DNA of 64,000 bases from Pseudoclavibacter helvolus (GTDB lineage Bacteria > Actinomycetota > Actinomycetes > Actinomycetales > Microbacteriaceae): positions 186,001-250,000 of the forward strand of contig NZ_JACHWJ010000003.1 in NCBI RefSeq assembly GCF_014191305.1, written 5' to 3'. Below, one piece after another: positions 16,174-24,389 of this stretch. A model generated the notes under the pieces. It was not told the DNA's origin. It worked only from the letters and a program-made list of their open reading frames with translations, and searched no databases. Positions within the stretch are counted from its first letter, which is position 1, and each line of letters starts with the position of its first letter. Position numbers and translations under genes: made by a program.

Positions 16174-16566
16174 GTGGAAACGGTCTGGATGACGCCGACG
16201 GCCCTGCGCGCTCTGCAGGACGAGCTCGAGGCGCTGGTGCGTAGCGGAGCCGACGCGACGTCGCGCGGTAGGGAGATCCGCAAGCTCGTCGAGCACGCCG
16301 AGGTCGCGGCGAAGCCCGACGACGGGCTCGTCGAGGCAGGCATGCAGGTCACCGTGCGCTTCGAGGACGTGGGGCGAGAGGCGACGTTCCTGCTCGGAAG
16401 CCGCGCGCTGGCTGGCTTGGATCCGAATGTCGCTGTCGACGTGTACTCGCTGGAGTCGCCGCTCGGCGAGGCCATCTTGGGCAGTCGAGTGGGCAGTACG
16501 GTGACGTTCACCCCACCTGCCGGTCAGCAGCGCGTCAGCATCCTGGCGGCGGTGCCGTTCTCCTGA
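16174..16566 (+). CDS. GreA/GreB C-terminal domain protein
   Basis: A 130-residue protein. Residues 1-50 form a short helical region (LRALQDELEALVRSGADATS) and residues 55-130 match the GreA/GreB C-terminal FKBP-like domain: MQVTVRFEDVGREATFLLG, then SPLGEAILGSRVGSTVTFTP, the motif SPLGxAllG being diagnostic. The N-terminal coiled-coil hairpin is too short for normal RNA-polymerase cleavage stimulation, so it may be a Rnk- or Gfh-like modulator of polymerase. GTG 16174 has GAGGAGG five bases upstream, which settles the start over the upstream ATG 16054. Confidence 0.85.
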   Translation: METVWMTPTALRALQDELEALVRSGADATSRGREIRKLVEHAEVAAKPDDGLVEAGMQVTVRFEDVGREATFLLGSRALAGLDPNVAVDVYSLESPLGEAILGSRVGSTVTFTPPAGQQRVSILAAVPFS

Positions 16567-16591
16567 AGCGGGGTTGTCGTCGCACGGCCGC

Positions 16592-17479
16592 TCAGCGCTC
16601 GGCGACGAACCGCCTCGTGACGGCGATGTCCCGCTCGCCGAGGCCAGCATCCACGAGCTCGTCGAAGGCGGCCCGAAGGGTGGGCAGGAGCACCGGATGC
16701 GTGCCGGTCGCGTCTGCGACGTCGGCCGCGAAGGTCAGGTCCTTCACCATGTACTTCGCGACGCCAGAAGGGGAGTCGTCGCCCGTGACGAGCTTCTCGC
16801 GTCTGCTCTCGAGCAGGTTCGAACCCGCGTAGCCGCCCCCGAGCAGATCCCACAACACGGCAAGGTCGATGCCGCTGCGCTCGGCGAGCACGCTCGCCTC
16901 GCCGAGGGCCAGGATCGTCGACGAAACGATCATCTGATTGCAGGCCTTCGCGACCTCGCCGGCGCCGAGTGGGCCGAGGTGCACGGGGCGACCGCACGGG
17001 CTCAGGATGCTCGTGGCCGTCGCGACGTCGTCGGCTGGCCCGCCAAGCATGATGGACAGCGTTCCCGCCCTCGCGCCGTCCTCGCCGCCGGAGACGGGTG
17101 AGTCGATGACTCCCACGCGCCCGTCGGTCTCTGTGGCCAGGCGCTCGGCGAGCTCGCGGAGGCCAGTTGGGGAGACCGTGGAGCTGACCATGATGAGCAG
17201 CTCGTCTGCACCCGCGAGGAGGCCGTCCTCCCCGGCGAGCACGGATTCAAGTTCAGGAAGGTCGGGAAGCACGACGAGGACCGCGTCACTCGCTGCGGCC
17301 AGTTCGCGGGGTGACTCGTGCCACGTGGCGCCCGCCGCGACGAGCTCGGCCGCTCGCTCGGGGCGACGGCCCGTGAGGTGGAGGCTGCCGTGGGCAGCAA
17401 GCAGGTGGCCGGCCATGGGCAGGCCCATGGCTCCGAGGCCAAGAACGCCGACGCGAGGGGTGTGAGCAGCAGTGGTCAT
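16592..17479 (-). CDS. NAD(P)-dependent beta-hydroxyacid dehydrogenase (3-hydroxyisobutyrate dehydrogenase family)
   Basis: A 295-residue oxidoreductase. The N-terminal nucleotide motif is VGVLGLGAMGLPMAGHLL; the substrate loop is DSPVSGGEDGARAGTLS; the catalytic Lys lies in GEVAKACNQM. These define the family that includes tartronate semialdehyde reductase and 3-hydroxyisobutyrate dehydrogenase. ATG 17479 is six bases after the -10 box TAGGGT, so translation is probably leaderless. It is divergent from a D-2-hydroxyacid dehydrogenase and faces the IclR-site palindrome at 17518-17533, so it may belong to the adjacent sugar-acid regulon. The exact substrate is unknown. Confidence 0.88.
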   Translation of the reverse strand: MTTAAHTPRVGVLGLGAMGLPMAGHLLAAHGSLHLTGRRPERAAELVAAGATWHESPRELAAASDAVLVVLPDLPELESVLAGEDGLLAGADELLIMVSSTVSPTGLRELAERLATETDGRVGVIDSPVSGGEDGARAGTLSIMLGGPADDVATATSILSPCGRPVHLGPLGAGEVAKACNQMIVSSTILALGEASVLAERSGIDLAVLWDLLGGGYAGSNLLESRREKLVTGDDSPSGVAKYMVKDLTFAADVADATGTHPVLLPTLRAAFDELVDAGLGERDIAVTRRFVAER

Positions 17480-17517
17480 GAGCACACCCTAGCTTGATGG
17501 ACATTGTGTAGGACAGT

Positions 17518-17533
17518 GTTCACAGTGTTGAAT
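17518..17533. promoter_or_regulatory. Proposed IclR operator, site 1
   Basis: GTTCACAGTGTTGAAT matches the perfect palindrome at 19556-19571 in 14 of 16 positions. It lies between two divergent dehydrogenase genes, 57 bases upstream of the forward one. Confidence 0.65.
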
Positions 17534-17590
17534 CACCGTAGACTCAAGCTCGAGAAGCTTCACCTGTCGCCACGAATCGAAGAGGATCCC

Positions 17591-18649
17591 ATGACTGACA
17601 GTCCCCAGAAACTGCGCGCGGTCGTCGCTGTCGACCTGAGCGAAGAGCTCTGCCAGCTCGTCGAGCGCCTCGAGCCGCGACTCGAGGTCGTGCGTGACCA
17701 CACCTTCTACCGCCCCATGCGCGGCCCCGCCGACTGGTCAGGCGACCCGAGTGTCACCCGAACCTCAGCGCAGCAGGCCGCATTTGATGAACTGGTCGAC
17801 TCGGCCGACGTGCTCTTCGGGCTCCCGGACGTCGACCCAGCCTCGCTCGCGCGCACCGTCGCGGCGAACCCGCGCCTCCGCTGGGTGCACGCGACGGCGG
17901 CGGGCGGCGGCGGGCAGGTCAAGGCTGCCGGCCTCGATCAGGAGGCGCTCGAACGCATCGTCTTCACGACAAGTGCCGGAGTCCACGGCGGAACGCTCGC
18001 GGAGTTCGCGCTCTTCGGCGTGCTCGCAGGCGCGAAGGACCTCCCGCGGCTCCAGCAGCAGCAGTCCGCGAAGCAGTGGACGGACCGTTGGGAGATGCGC
18101 CAGCTCGATGAGATGACCGTGCTCATCGTGGGCCTCGGCGGTATCGGCAAGGCAGCCGCCCTCAAGTTCTCGGCCCTCGGCGCGACGGTGCTCGGCACGA
18201 CTCGAAGCGGGGAGGCTGTCGAGGGCGTCGACAGGCTCGTGCCCATCGACCAGCTCGCATCGGCCGTGTCTGAGGCGGACGCGATCGTCGTCACCCTGCC
18301 GGGTACCGCCGCCACGACAGGGCTCCTCAGCGAGGAGGTCTTCGCGAACGTGAAGCCGGGCCTCATCGTCTCCAACGTCGGCCGAGGTACCGTCATCGAC
18401 GAATCCGCACTCCTCGGCGCGCTCGACGACGGCCGCGTCGGCTTCGCGGCGCTCGACGTCTTCGAGGTCGAGCCACTCCCATCCGAGAGCCCGCTCTGGT
18501 CGCACCCGAACGTGCTGGTCAGCCCGCACACGGCGGCGCTCTCGAGCGCCGAGGAGTCCCGCATTGCAAAGCTCTTCGCCGAGAACGCGCGTCGACTGCT
18601 CGATGGTGAGCCGCTCAAGAACGTTGTCGATATCGTCGAGTTCTACTGA
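17591..18649 (+). CDS. D-2-hydroxyacid dehydrogenase
   Basis: A 352-residue NAD(P)-dependent enzyme that interconverts 2-keto acids and D-2-hydroxy acids. The Rossmann motif is VGLGGIGKAAALKFSALG. The three catalytic residues are visible: Arg in SNVGRGTVIDE, Glu in DVFEVEPLP and His in SPHTAALSS. ATG 17591 follows AGAGGA. Members of this group include 2-ketogluconate/glyoxylate reductases, which would fit the idonate-gluconate genes downstream. It precedes an IclR regulator by 67 bases on the same strand and is fronted by the proposed IclR operator. Confidence 0.9.
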   Translation: MTDSPQKLRAVVAVDLSEELCQLVERLEPRLEVVRDHTFYRPMRGPADWSGDPSVTRTSAQQAAFDELVDSADVLFGLPDVDPASLARTVAANPRLRWVHATAAGGGGQVKAAGLDQEALERIVFTTSAGVHGGTLAEFALFGVLAGAKDLPRLQQQQSAKQWTDRWEMRQLDEMTVLIVGLGGIGKAAALKFSALGATVLGTTRSGEAVEGVDRLVPIDQLASAVSEADAIVVTLPGTAATTGLLSEEVFANVKPGLIVSNVGRGTVIDESALLGALDDGRVGFAALDVFEVEPLPSESPLWSHPNVLVSPHTAALSSAEESRIAKLFAENARRLLDGEPLKNVVDIVEFY

Positions 18650-18716
18650 TTCCCCACCTGTGGGCCCGCTGCATCGGCGGCGGGCAGGCGGGCGCGACGA
18701 AGCGAGGAGCGGCACC

Positions 18717-19529
18717 GTGCCAGACGAACCGGATGCATCAACGAAGTCAGACGGGCAAGACGCGCCCGAGCGCGATCTCGCGCCCGCCGTCACGCGCTCG
18801 CTGCGCATCCTGACCCTGCTTGCCGAGGCTGACGGTGCGCCCATGACGCTGAGCGATATCGCACGTGCGCTCGGCATCGCGAAGTCGTCGACCGCCAACC
18901 TCGTGGCTGTGCTCGAGGACGGGCGGATGCTGCAGCGTGTGCCCCAGGGGTACCAGCTCGGCAGGCGCACGGCCGAGCTTGGTGGCGCGTTTGCGCAGCA
19001 GTTCAACCAGATCAGGGAGTTCTTCGGCGTGTGCGACGCGTCGCCCGTGCTCCGGAGCGAGCTGGTGCAGGTGGTCATGCTCGACGGTCCGGATACGGTC
19101 TACCTCGCGCGTCATGAGGGGCGTCGGCGGTACCAGCTCGGCACACCGCTCGGGTCGCGGCTGCCGGCTGCGCTCACGGCGTCGGGGCGTGCGCTGCTCA
19201 TGCTTTTCGACGACGAGGAGGTTGTGGAGCTCGTCGGTGACTCCGCGCCCTTCCCGAAGCTCACCGCCGAGAGCATCGGGACGATGCAGGAGCTGCTCGA
19301 CTGTCTCGCGGTCGCTCGAGAGCGCGGCTACTCGATCGACGCGAACGGCTCGGTCGGCGGCGTGACGGGCGTCGCAGTGCCGCTCGCCTCGTGGTCGCCG
19401 AGCGACCCACCGTTTGCGCTCGGGGCAGCGCTGCCGACAGAGCTCGCTGACGCGGAGCACGTCGCGCGCGTCGGGGAGGCGCTCATCGAGGCGGCCCGGG
19501 AGCTCACTAACCCGCTCGCGGGCCGATAG
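18717..19529 (+). CDS. IclR-family transcriptional regulator
   Basis: A 270-residue regulator with an N-terminal winged helix (AVTRSLRILTLLAEADGAPM, then LSDIARALGIAKSSTANLV) and a GAF-like effector domain (DTVYLARHEGRRRYQLGTPL to ALTASGRALLMLF). IclR proteins commonly repress catabolic genes for organic and sugar acids and are relieved by a pathway metabolite. GTG 18717 has GAGGAG seven bases upstream. It sits between a D-2-hydroxyacid dehydrogenase and the permease operon, and two near-identical 16-bp palindromes lie upstream of those two transcription units, making it the probable regulator of both. Confidence 0.92.
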   Translation: MPDEPDASTKSDGQDAPERDLAPAVTRSLRILTLLAEADGAPMTLSDIARALGIAKSSTANLVAVLEDGRMLQRVPQGYQLGRRTAELGGAFAQQFNQIREFFGVCDASPVLRSELVQVVMLDGPDTVYLARHEGRRRYQLGTPLGSRLPAALTASGRALLMLFDDEEVVELVGDSAPFPKLTAESIGTMQELLDCLAVARERGYSIDANGSVGGVTGVAVPLASWSPSDPPFALGAALPTELADAEHVARVGEALIEAARELTNPLAGR

Positions 19530-19555
19530 TTCGGACGCGCGGAGACATCTGTCGC

Positions 19556-19571
19556 GTTCAAAGTGTTGAAC
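19556..19571. promoter_or_regulatory. Proposed IclR operator, site 2
   Basis: GTTCAAAGTGTTGAAC is a perfect inverted repeat (GTTCAA-AGTG-TTGAAC), 100 bases upstream of the MHS permease start. It matches site 1 at 17518-17533 in 14 of 16 positions. Confidence 0.7.
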
Positions 19572-19671
19572 GTCGTCCAACGGAGTGTTAGCTTGCGATG
19601 AGCAAGCATGCACCGCGAGTCGCTCGGGAACACCGACGCTGTGGCGCACCGCACATCAAAGGAGATGTTTC

Positions 19672-21123
19672 GTGACTGAGAACACCAGGCCTCCAGTGCC
19701 GTCGGACGACCCGGAGTACGCAGACAACCTGCGCCGCGCGACGTTGGCCTCGAGCATCGGATCCGCGCTCGAGTACTTCGATTTCGCGCTCTACGGCCTC
19801 ATGACCGCACTCGTCTTCAACAAGCTCTTCTTCGACCAGAGCGACCCCGCGGTCGCCGTCATCGGCGCGTTCGCGATCTACGGCGTCGGCTTCGTCGCCC
19901 GCCCGTTCGGCGGGCTCTTCTTCGGCACGATGGGCGACCGCCTCGGTCGCAAGGGTGTGCTGGTCATCACGATCGTGCTCATGGGCGGCGCATCCACCGC
20001 CATCGGCCTCCTCCCGACGTACGAGACCATCGGGCTGTGGGCTCCCGCGCTGCTCGTGCTCCTCCGCCTCGCACAGGGCTTCGGCGCCGGCGCAGAGCAG
20101 GCGGGTGCCACGGTCCTCATGGCCGAGTATGCGCCCGTCAAGCGTCGCGGCTTCTTCTCCGCGCTGCCGTTCGTGGGCATCCAGGCCGGCACGCTCCTCG
20201 CGGCCGTCGTCTTCAGCCTGCTGACGCTCATGCCAGACGAGGCGTTCCTGTCCTGGGGCTGGCGCATCCCGTTCCTCGGGTCGTTTGCGCTCATCCTCGT
20301 CGCGCTGTTCATACGCATGCGCCTCCGCGAGACGCCGACGTTCGTCGAGCTCGAGAAGAGCGACCAGGTCGCAGACCACCCGATCCGCGAGATCTTCACG
20401 CGCGGCATGCCAGGCGTCATCACGGGCGTCGGCCTGCGCATGGCCGAGAACGGCGGCTCGTACATCTTCCAGAACGTGTCGCTCGCGTTCGTCGCAGGCA
20501 CGTTCATCGCGAACCCCGTCGACCGCGGCATCGCGACCTGGGGTGTCACGATCGGCTCGCTCATCGGCATCTTCTCGGTGCCACTCACGGGGCACCTCTC
20601 CGACAAGCTCGGCCGCCGCGCCGTCTACCGCTTCGGCGCCGTCTTCATGCTGCTCTTCGCGTTCCCCGCCTGGTGGATGCTGTCGCTCGGCAACGGGCCG
20701 CTCACGATCGCGGTCATCGCGGTTGGCATCGGCGTCGCCGTCAACTCGATGCTCGGACCGCAGTGCGCCATGCTCCCCGAGCTGTTCGGCAATAAGCACC
20801 GCTACCTCGGCGTCGCGATGGCCCGAGAGATCTCCGCCGTGCTCGCCGGTGGACTCGCCGGAGTCGTCGGCACCTGGCTGCTCACGCTCACGGGCGGCAA
20901 CTGGGTCGTCATGGGGCTCTACCTCGCGACACTCGCCGCCATCACCACTGCAGCGACGTTCCTCGTTCCAGAGACGAAGGGGCGCGACCTGCTCCGCAAG
21001 GAGGACGCCATCCGCGTCTCCACCGACGAAGAGGACACCGGCTTGATCGACCTGCAGGACATCTACGAGGCCGCGCCGAGCGCCGGCGCTGCATCCGCTG
21101 CCACCGTGGGGGCCAAGTCGTGA
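19672..21123 (+). CDS. MFS permease, metabolite:H+ symporter (MHS) family
   Basis: A 483-residue, twelve-helix transporter. The start SSIGSALEYFDFALYGLMTA and the loop GTMGDRLGRKGVLVITI are the signatures of the MHS group (ShiA, KgtP and ProP relatives), which import organic and sugar acids with protons. GTG 19672 is preceded by AAAGGAGAT. It heads a tight operon with SDR, FAH, zinc dehydrogenase and gluconokinase genes, so a sugar acid such as idonate, gluconate or a keto-gluconate is the likely substrate. The stop overlaps the next start as GTGA. Confidence 0.9.
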   Translation: MTENTRPPVPSDDPEYADNLRRATLASSIGSALEYFDFALYGLMTALVFNKLFFDQSDPAVAVIGAFAIYGVGFVARPFGGLFFGTMGDRLGRKGVLVITIVLMGGASTAIGLLPTYETIGLWAPALLVLLRLAQGFGAGAEQAGATVLMAEYAPVKRRGFFSALPFVGIQAGTLLAAVVFSLLTLMPDEAFLSWGWRIPFLGSFALILVALFIRMRLRETPTFVELEKSDQVADHPIREIFTRGMPGVITGVGLRMAENGGSYIFQNVSLAFVAGTFIANPVDRGIATWGVTIGSLIGIFSVPLTGHLSDKLGRRAVYRFGAVFMLLFAFPAWWMLSLGNGPLTIAVIAVGIGVAVNSMLGPQCAMLPELFGNKHRYLGVAMAREISAVLAGGLAGVVGTWLLTLTGGNWVVMGLYLATLAAITTAATFLVPETKGRDLLRKEDAIRVSTDEEDTGLIDLQDIYEAAPSAGAASAATVGAKS

Positions 21124-21917
21124 GCTTCCCCGGCGGGTTGAAGGCCTTCGACCTCACGGGCAGGACCGCCCTCGTCACGGGTTCGAGCCAGGGCATCGGC
21201 CGGGCCCTCGCCGGCGGCCTCGCCGCAGCAGGCGCAAGGGTGGTCGTGCACGGCCGCGACCGCGCCAAGGCTGAGCGCGCCGCCGCATCCATCTCCGACG
21301 CCCTCGGTCTTGCAGGAACCCCGGCCGAGCCGATCGTCTCGACCTTCGACGTCACGGATGCGTCCGCGGTGGATGCCGGCATCGGCGAACTCGAGGCGAG
21401 CATCGGCACGGTCGACATCCTCGTCAACAACGCGGGTATCCAGCGCCGTGCCCCCATCGCCGAGTTCACTGACTCCGACTGGCACGAGCTGCTGGCCACG
21501 AACCTCACGAGCGCGTTCCTCCTTTCGCGCCGTGTGGCCCGCGGTATGCAAGCTCGCGGCACCGGCAAGATCGTGAACATCGGGAGCGTGCAGTCGCAGA
21601 TCGCCCGCCCCTCGATCGCGCCGTACAGCGCGACGAAGGGTGCCATCGTGATGCTCACGAAGGGCCTCTGCGCCGACCTCGCCCCGTCGGGCATCACGGT
21701 CAACGCGCTTGCCCCCGGCTACTTCGCGACCGAGCTCACGAGAGCACTGGTCGACGACGTCGAGTTCTCTGCCTGGGTCGCGCAGCGAACGCCAGCGGGA
21801 CGCTGGGGCCACGTGGATGAGCTTGTCGGTACGCTCGTGTTCCTCTCCAGTGACGCTTCGGCGTTCGTGAACGGCCAGACGATCTATGTCGATGGCGGAA
21901 TGACGGCGGTTGTGTGA
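21120..21917 (+). CDS. SDR oxidoreductase, gluconate 5-dehydrogenase-like
   Basis: A 265-residue short-chain dehydrogenase. It has TGSSQGIGRALAGGLAAAG for cofactor binding, NNAGIQRRAPIAEF, the catalytic Ser in NIGSVQSQ and the YxxxK pair in YSATKG, followed by GITVNALAPGYFATEL. The phrase after NNAG (IQRR-P) is seen in gluconate 5-dehydrogenases (IdnO), which reduce 5-ketogluconate to gluconate. The start GTG overlaps the permease stop by four bases, and the stop overlaps the next ATG, so expression is coupled. IdnO-type function fits the adjacent zinc dehydrogenase and gluconokinase. Confidence 0.88.
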   Translation: MSFPGGLKAFDLTGRTALVTGSSQGIGRALAGGLAAAGARVVVHGRDRAKAERAAASISDALGLAGTPAEPIVSTFDVTDASAVDAGIGELEASIGTVDILVNNAGIQRRAPIAEFTDSDWHELLATNLTSAFLLSRRVARGMQARGTGKIVNIGSVQSQIARPSIAPYSATKGAIVMLTKGLCADLAPSGITVNALAPGYFATELTRALVDDVEFSAWVAQRTPAGRWGHVDELVGTLVFLSSDASAFVNGQTIYVDGGMTAVV

Positions 21918-22654
21918 TGCGAATCTCCAGGATCCAGACCAGTGACGGCACCGTCACGCACGCGTTCGCCGACGGCGACTCGTGGGTGCCGTGCAGCGAC
22001 CCGTACGAGGCGTTCGCGCGTGGCGTCGAGCCGACGCGGCAGGGGGAGGCCGTCGCCGATGCGACGCTGCTCGCCCCGAGCGAGCCGCGCATCGTCGTGG
22101 GCATCGCGCAGAACGGGCCAGAGCATCCCTCACCCATTCAGGCGTGGCTGAAGAGCCCGCGCACAGTCGTGCCGAGCGGGACCCCCGTCGAGCTGCGCCG
22201 GAACGTCGGCAACGTGGTCGTCGAGGGTGAGGTGTGCGTCGTCATTGGTCGAGACGCGGTCGACGTGTCCGTCGAGGACGCGCACACCGTCATCCTGGGC
22301 CTCACCGCCGTGAACGACATCTCCAACCCTGACCGTGCCAGCGTCGACCCCCGCAACTTCGAGGGCAAGGGCGGCGTGGGGTACACGCCGCTCGGCCCGT
22401 GGATCGAGACGGGCGCCGACCTCGCCAACGCCGAGCTCGAAGTCCGCATCAACGGCGAATGCAGGGTGCTGACCGGAAGCCACGAGCTCCCGGCCGGTGT
22501 TGCCGAGTGCGTGGCCTACGTCACGAGCTGGGTGCCGCTCGGCCCCGGCGACATCATCATGACGGGCGCCCCGAAGTCGGCGTTCGCCGCCAACCCGGGC
22601 GACCTCATCGAGATCACCGTCGCCGGTGTGCCGCTGGTCACGCCGTGCGTGTGA
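21917..22654 (+). CDS. Fumarylacetoacetate hydrolase-family protein
   Basis: A 245-residue protein with the FAH C-terminal fold. Metal ligands are seen in NVVVEGEVCVVIGRDA (Glu-x-Glu) and the Asp of TAVNDISNPD; PLGPWIETGADL and GDIIMTGAPKS are further conserved stretches. Family members hydrolyse, decarboxylate or dehydrate acyl-pyruvate or 2-keto-3-deoxy sugar acids. Within a sugar-acid operon a 2-keto-3-deoxy-aldonate-cleaving or dehydratase role is possible, but the reaction is not proven. ATG 21917 overlaps the SDR stop (TGATG). The stop codon lies inside a 15-bp tandem repeat. Confidence 0.85.
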   Translation: MRISRIQTSDGTVTHAFADGDSWVPCSDPYEAFARGVEPTRQGEAVADATLLAPSEPRIVVGIAQNGPEHPSPIQAWLKSPRTVVPSGTPVELRRNVGNVVVEGEVCVVIGRDAVDVSVEDAHTVILGLTAVNDISNPDRASVDPRNFEGKGGVGYTPLGPWIETGADLANAELEVRINGECRVLTGSHELPAGVAECVAYVTSWVPLGPGDIIMTGAPKSAFAANPGDLIEITVAGVPLVTPCV

Positions 22655-22707
22655 GCGTCGTGCGTGTGGACATCGTGCGTGTGAAGCAGGACCGACAGGA
22701 CCGACAG
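22645..22707. repeat. Short tandem repeats at the FAH stop codon
   Basis: Three 15-bp units that share GTGCGTGTG start at 22645, 22660 and 22675. The first contains the FAH stop. Two copies of GACCGACAG follow at 22690-22707, next to the AGGGAGG ribosome-binding site of the next gene. Confidence 0.75.
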
Positions 22708-22718
22708 GGAGGCCAGTC

Positions 22719-23795
22719 GTGACCCAGGAGAATCTCGCGGTTGTTGCCCACGGGAAGGGCGACCTTCGGCTCGACGGGCTGCCGGAGCCTGCGCCAACTG
22801 CAGACCAGGCCGTCATCGCGATCGCCTACGGCGGCGTGTGCGGGTCCGACCTGCACTACTGGATGCACGGGGCCGCGGGGGAGTCGATCCTCCGCGACCC
22901 GCTCATCCTCGGCCACGAGATCGTCGGCACCGTTCTCGAAGCCGCGGCTGACGGCAGCGGCCCCGCGGCCGGCCAGCGAGTGGCGGTCCACCCCGCGACG
23001 CCTGGCGACGACGGCGTGACGCCCTACCCGGCCGACCGGCCGAACCTCTCGCCTGCCGGTACCTACCTCGGTTCGGCCGCGCGCATCCCGCACACGCAGG
23101 GAGCGTTCGCGCGTCGAGTCGCCCTGCCGGCGCGCATGCTCCGCGTGCTGCCGGAGGGCCTCGACCTCAAGCTTGCCTCGCTCGCAGAGCCCGCCGCCGT
23201 CGCCTGGCACGGCGTGGGACAGGCGGGCGACGTGCGAGGCAAGCGTGTGCTTGTCATCGGCGCTGGTCCCATCGGCGCGCTTGTCGTCGCCGTGCTGAAG
23301 CACCACGGCGCGGCCGAGATCATCGCGAGCGACCTCCACGAACTGCCACTCTCGATCGCGACTGAGCTCGGGGCCCACCGCGTCATCAACGCGCGAGACG
23401 CCGACGCGATCGCCGCAGTGCATGCCGACGTCGTCATCGAGTCGTCCGGCACGGTTCCGGGGCTCGCCAGCGCGATCCGTGGCGCCGGTCGTGGGGGACG
23501 GGTTGTCCTGCTCGGCCTGCAGCGCAGCGGCGAGGTGCCGGCGCTGCTCTCGCTCGCGATCACCCGCGAGCTCACGCTCGTCGGCTCGTTCCGCTTCGGC
23601 GACGAGATCGACGCCGTCATCGAGGCGCTCGCCGACGGGTCGTTGGTCGTTGATGCCGTACTCACGCACGAGTTCCCCGTCGAGCAGGCGCTCGACGCGT
23701 TTGCCGTCGCGGGCGACGCGTCGAAGTCATCGAAGGTGCTGCTCTCGTTCGCTTCCGAGGGCACCGGCCCGGCAGCAGAGGGGGCACTCTCGTGA
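22719..23795 (+). CDS. Zinc-binding alcohol dehydrogenase, L-idonate 5-dehydrogenase-like
   Basis: A 358-residue medium-chain dehydrogenase. The catalytic zinc ligands are Cys in YGGVCGSDLHYW, His-Glu in LILGHEIVGTV and Glu in ASLAEPAAVAWH; the cofactor motif is VIGAGPIGALV. The combination GVCGSDLHYW and RIPHTQGAFA is typical of L-idonate 5-dehydrogenase (IdnD), which oxidises idonate to 5-ketogluconate. The four-Cys structural zinc site is not evident, as in several idonate dehydrogenases. GTG 22719 has AGGGAGG five bases upstream. The stop overlaps the gluconokinase start (GTGA). Confidence 0.88.
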   Translation: MTQENLAVVAHGKGDLRLDGLPEPAPTADQAVIAIAYGGVCGSDLHYWMHGAAGESILRDPLILGHEIVGTVLEAAADGSGPAAGQRVAVHPATPGDDGVTPYPADRPNLSPAGTYLGSAARIPHTQGAFARRVALPARMLRVLPEGLDLKLASLAEPAAVAWHGVGQAGDVRGKRVLVIGAGPIGALVVAVLKHHGAAEIIASDLHELPLSIATELGAHRVINARDADAIAAVHADVVIESSGTVPGLASAIRGAGRGGRVVLLGLQRSGEVPALLSLAITRELTLVGSFRFGDEIDAVIEALADGSLVVDAVLTHEFPVEQALDAFAVAGDASKSSKVLLSFASEGTGPAAEGALS

Positions 23796-24379
23796 GCTGT
23801 GATCAGACCGAGCGGCAGGCGCGCGCAACCACAGCCGCGCATCCCGCCCTCGCGTACCCGCCCATGATCGTCATGGGCGTGCAGGGCACGGGGAAGACGA
23901 CGATCGGCTCGGCGCTGGGGGAGCGGCTCGGCGTGACGTTCATCGACAGCGACGACCTGCATCCGCCCGCTAACAAGGCCAAGATGGCGGCGGGCACTCC
24001 ACTCGAGGACGAAGACCGCGTGCCGTGGCTCAAGATCGTCGGTGCGACGATCGTCGCGAACGCCGCCGAGGGGCGCACGACGATCGTCGCGTGTTCCGCG
24101 CTCAAGCGCTGGTACCGGGAGCTGCTGCGCTCGAGCGTGCCAGAGCTGCAGTTCATCCACCTGGCCGGTCAGCGCGACCTCGTCGCGTCCCGCCTCGCGA
24201 CGCGGCAGCACGAGTTCATGCCGACGACCCTGCTCGACAGCCAGTTCGAGGTGCTCGAGCCGCTCGCGCCGTGGGAGGCCGGAGTTGTCGTGCCCGTGGC
24301 CGGAACGCCCGCGGAGATCGTGGATGTGGTCGCCGAGTACCTCGCGCGGCCCGCGCCCTCCGGAGATTCCGAGGCCTGA
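23792..24379 (+). CDS. gntK: Gluconokinase
   Basis: A 195-residue P-loop kinase that phosphorylates gluconate to 6-phosphogluconate for entry into the pentose phosphate pathway. The Walker A is MGVQGTGKTTIG, followed by the family signature FIDSDDLHPPANKAKMAAG, LEDEDRVPWL and ACSALKRWYRELLR. The N-terminal 22 residues before YPPMIVMG are a small extension. It is the last gene of the operon and overlaps the idonate dehydrogenase by four bases. The set permease, IdnD-like, IdnO-like and GntK forms a complete idonate to 6-phosphogluconate route. Confidence 0.93.
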   Translation: MSCDQTERQARATTAAHPALAYPPMIVMGVQGTGKTTIGSALGERLGVTFIDSDDLHPPANKAKMAAGTPLEDEDRVPWLKIVGATIVANAAEGRTTIVACSALKRWYRELLRSSVPELQFIHLAGQRDLVASRLATRQHEFMPTTLLDSQFEVLEPLAPWEAGVVVPVAGTPAEIVDVVAEYLARPAPSGDSEA

Positions 24380-24389
24380 GGCCGCGCCG

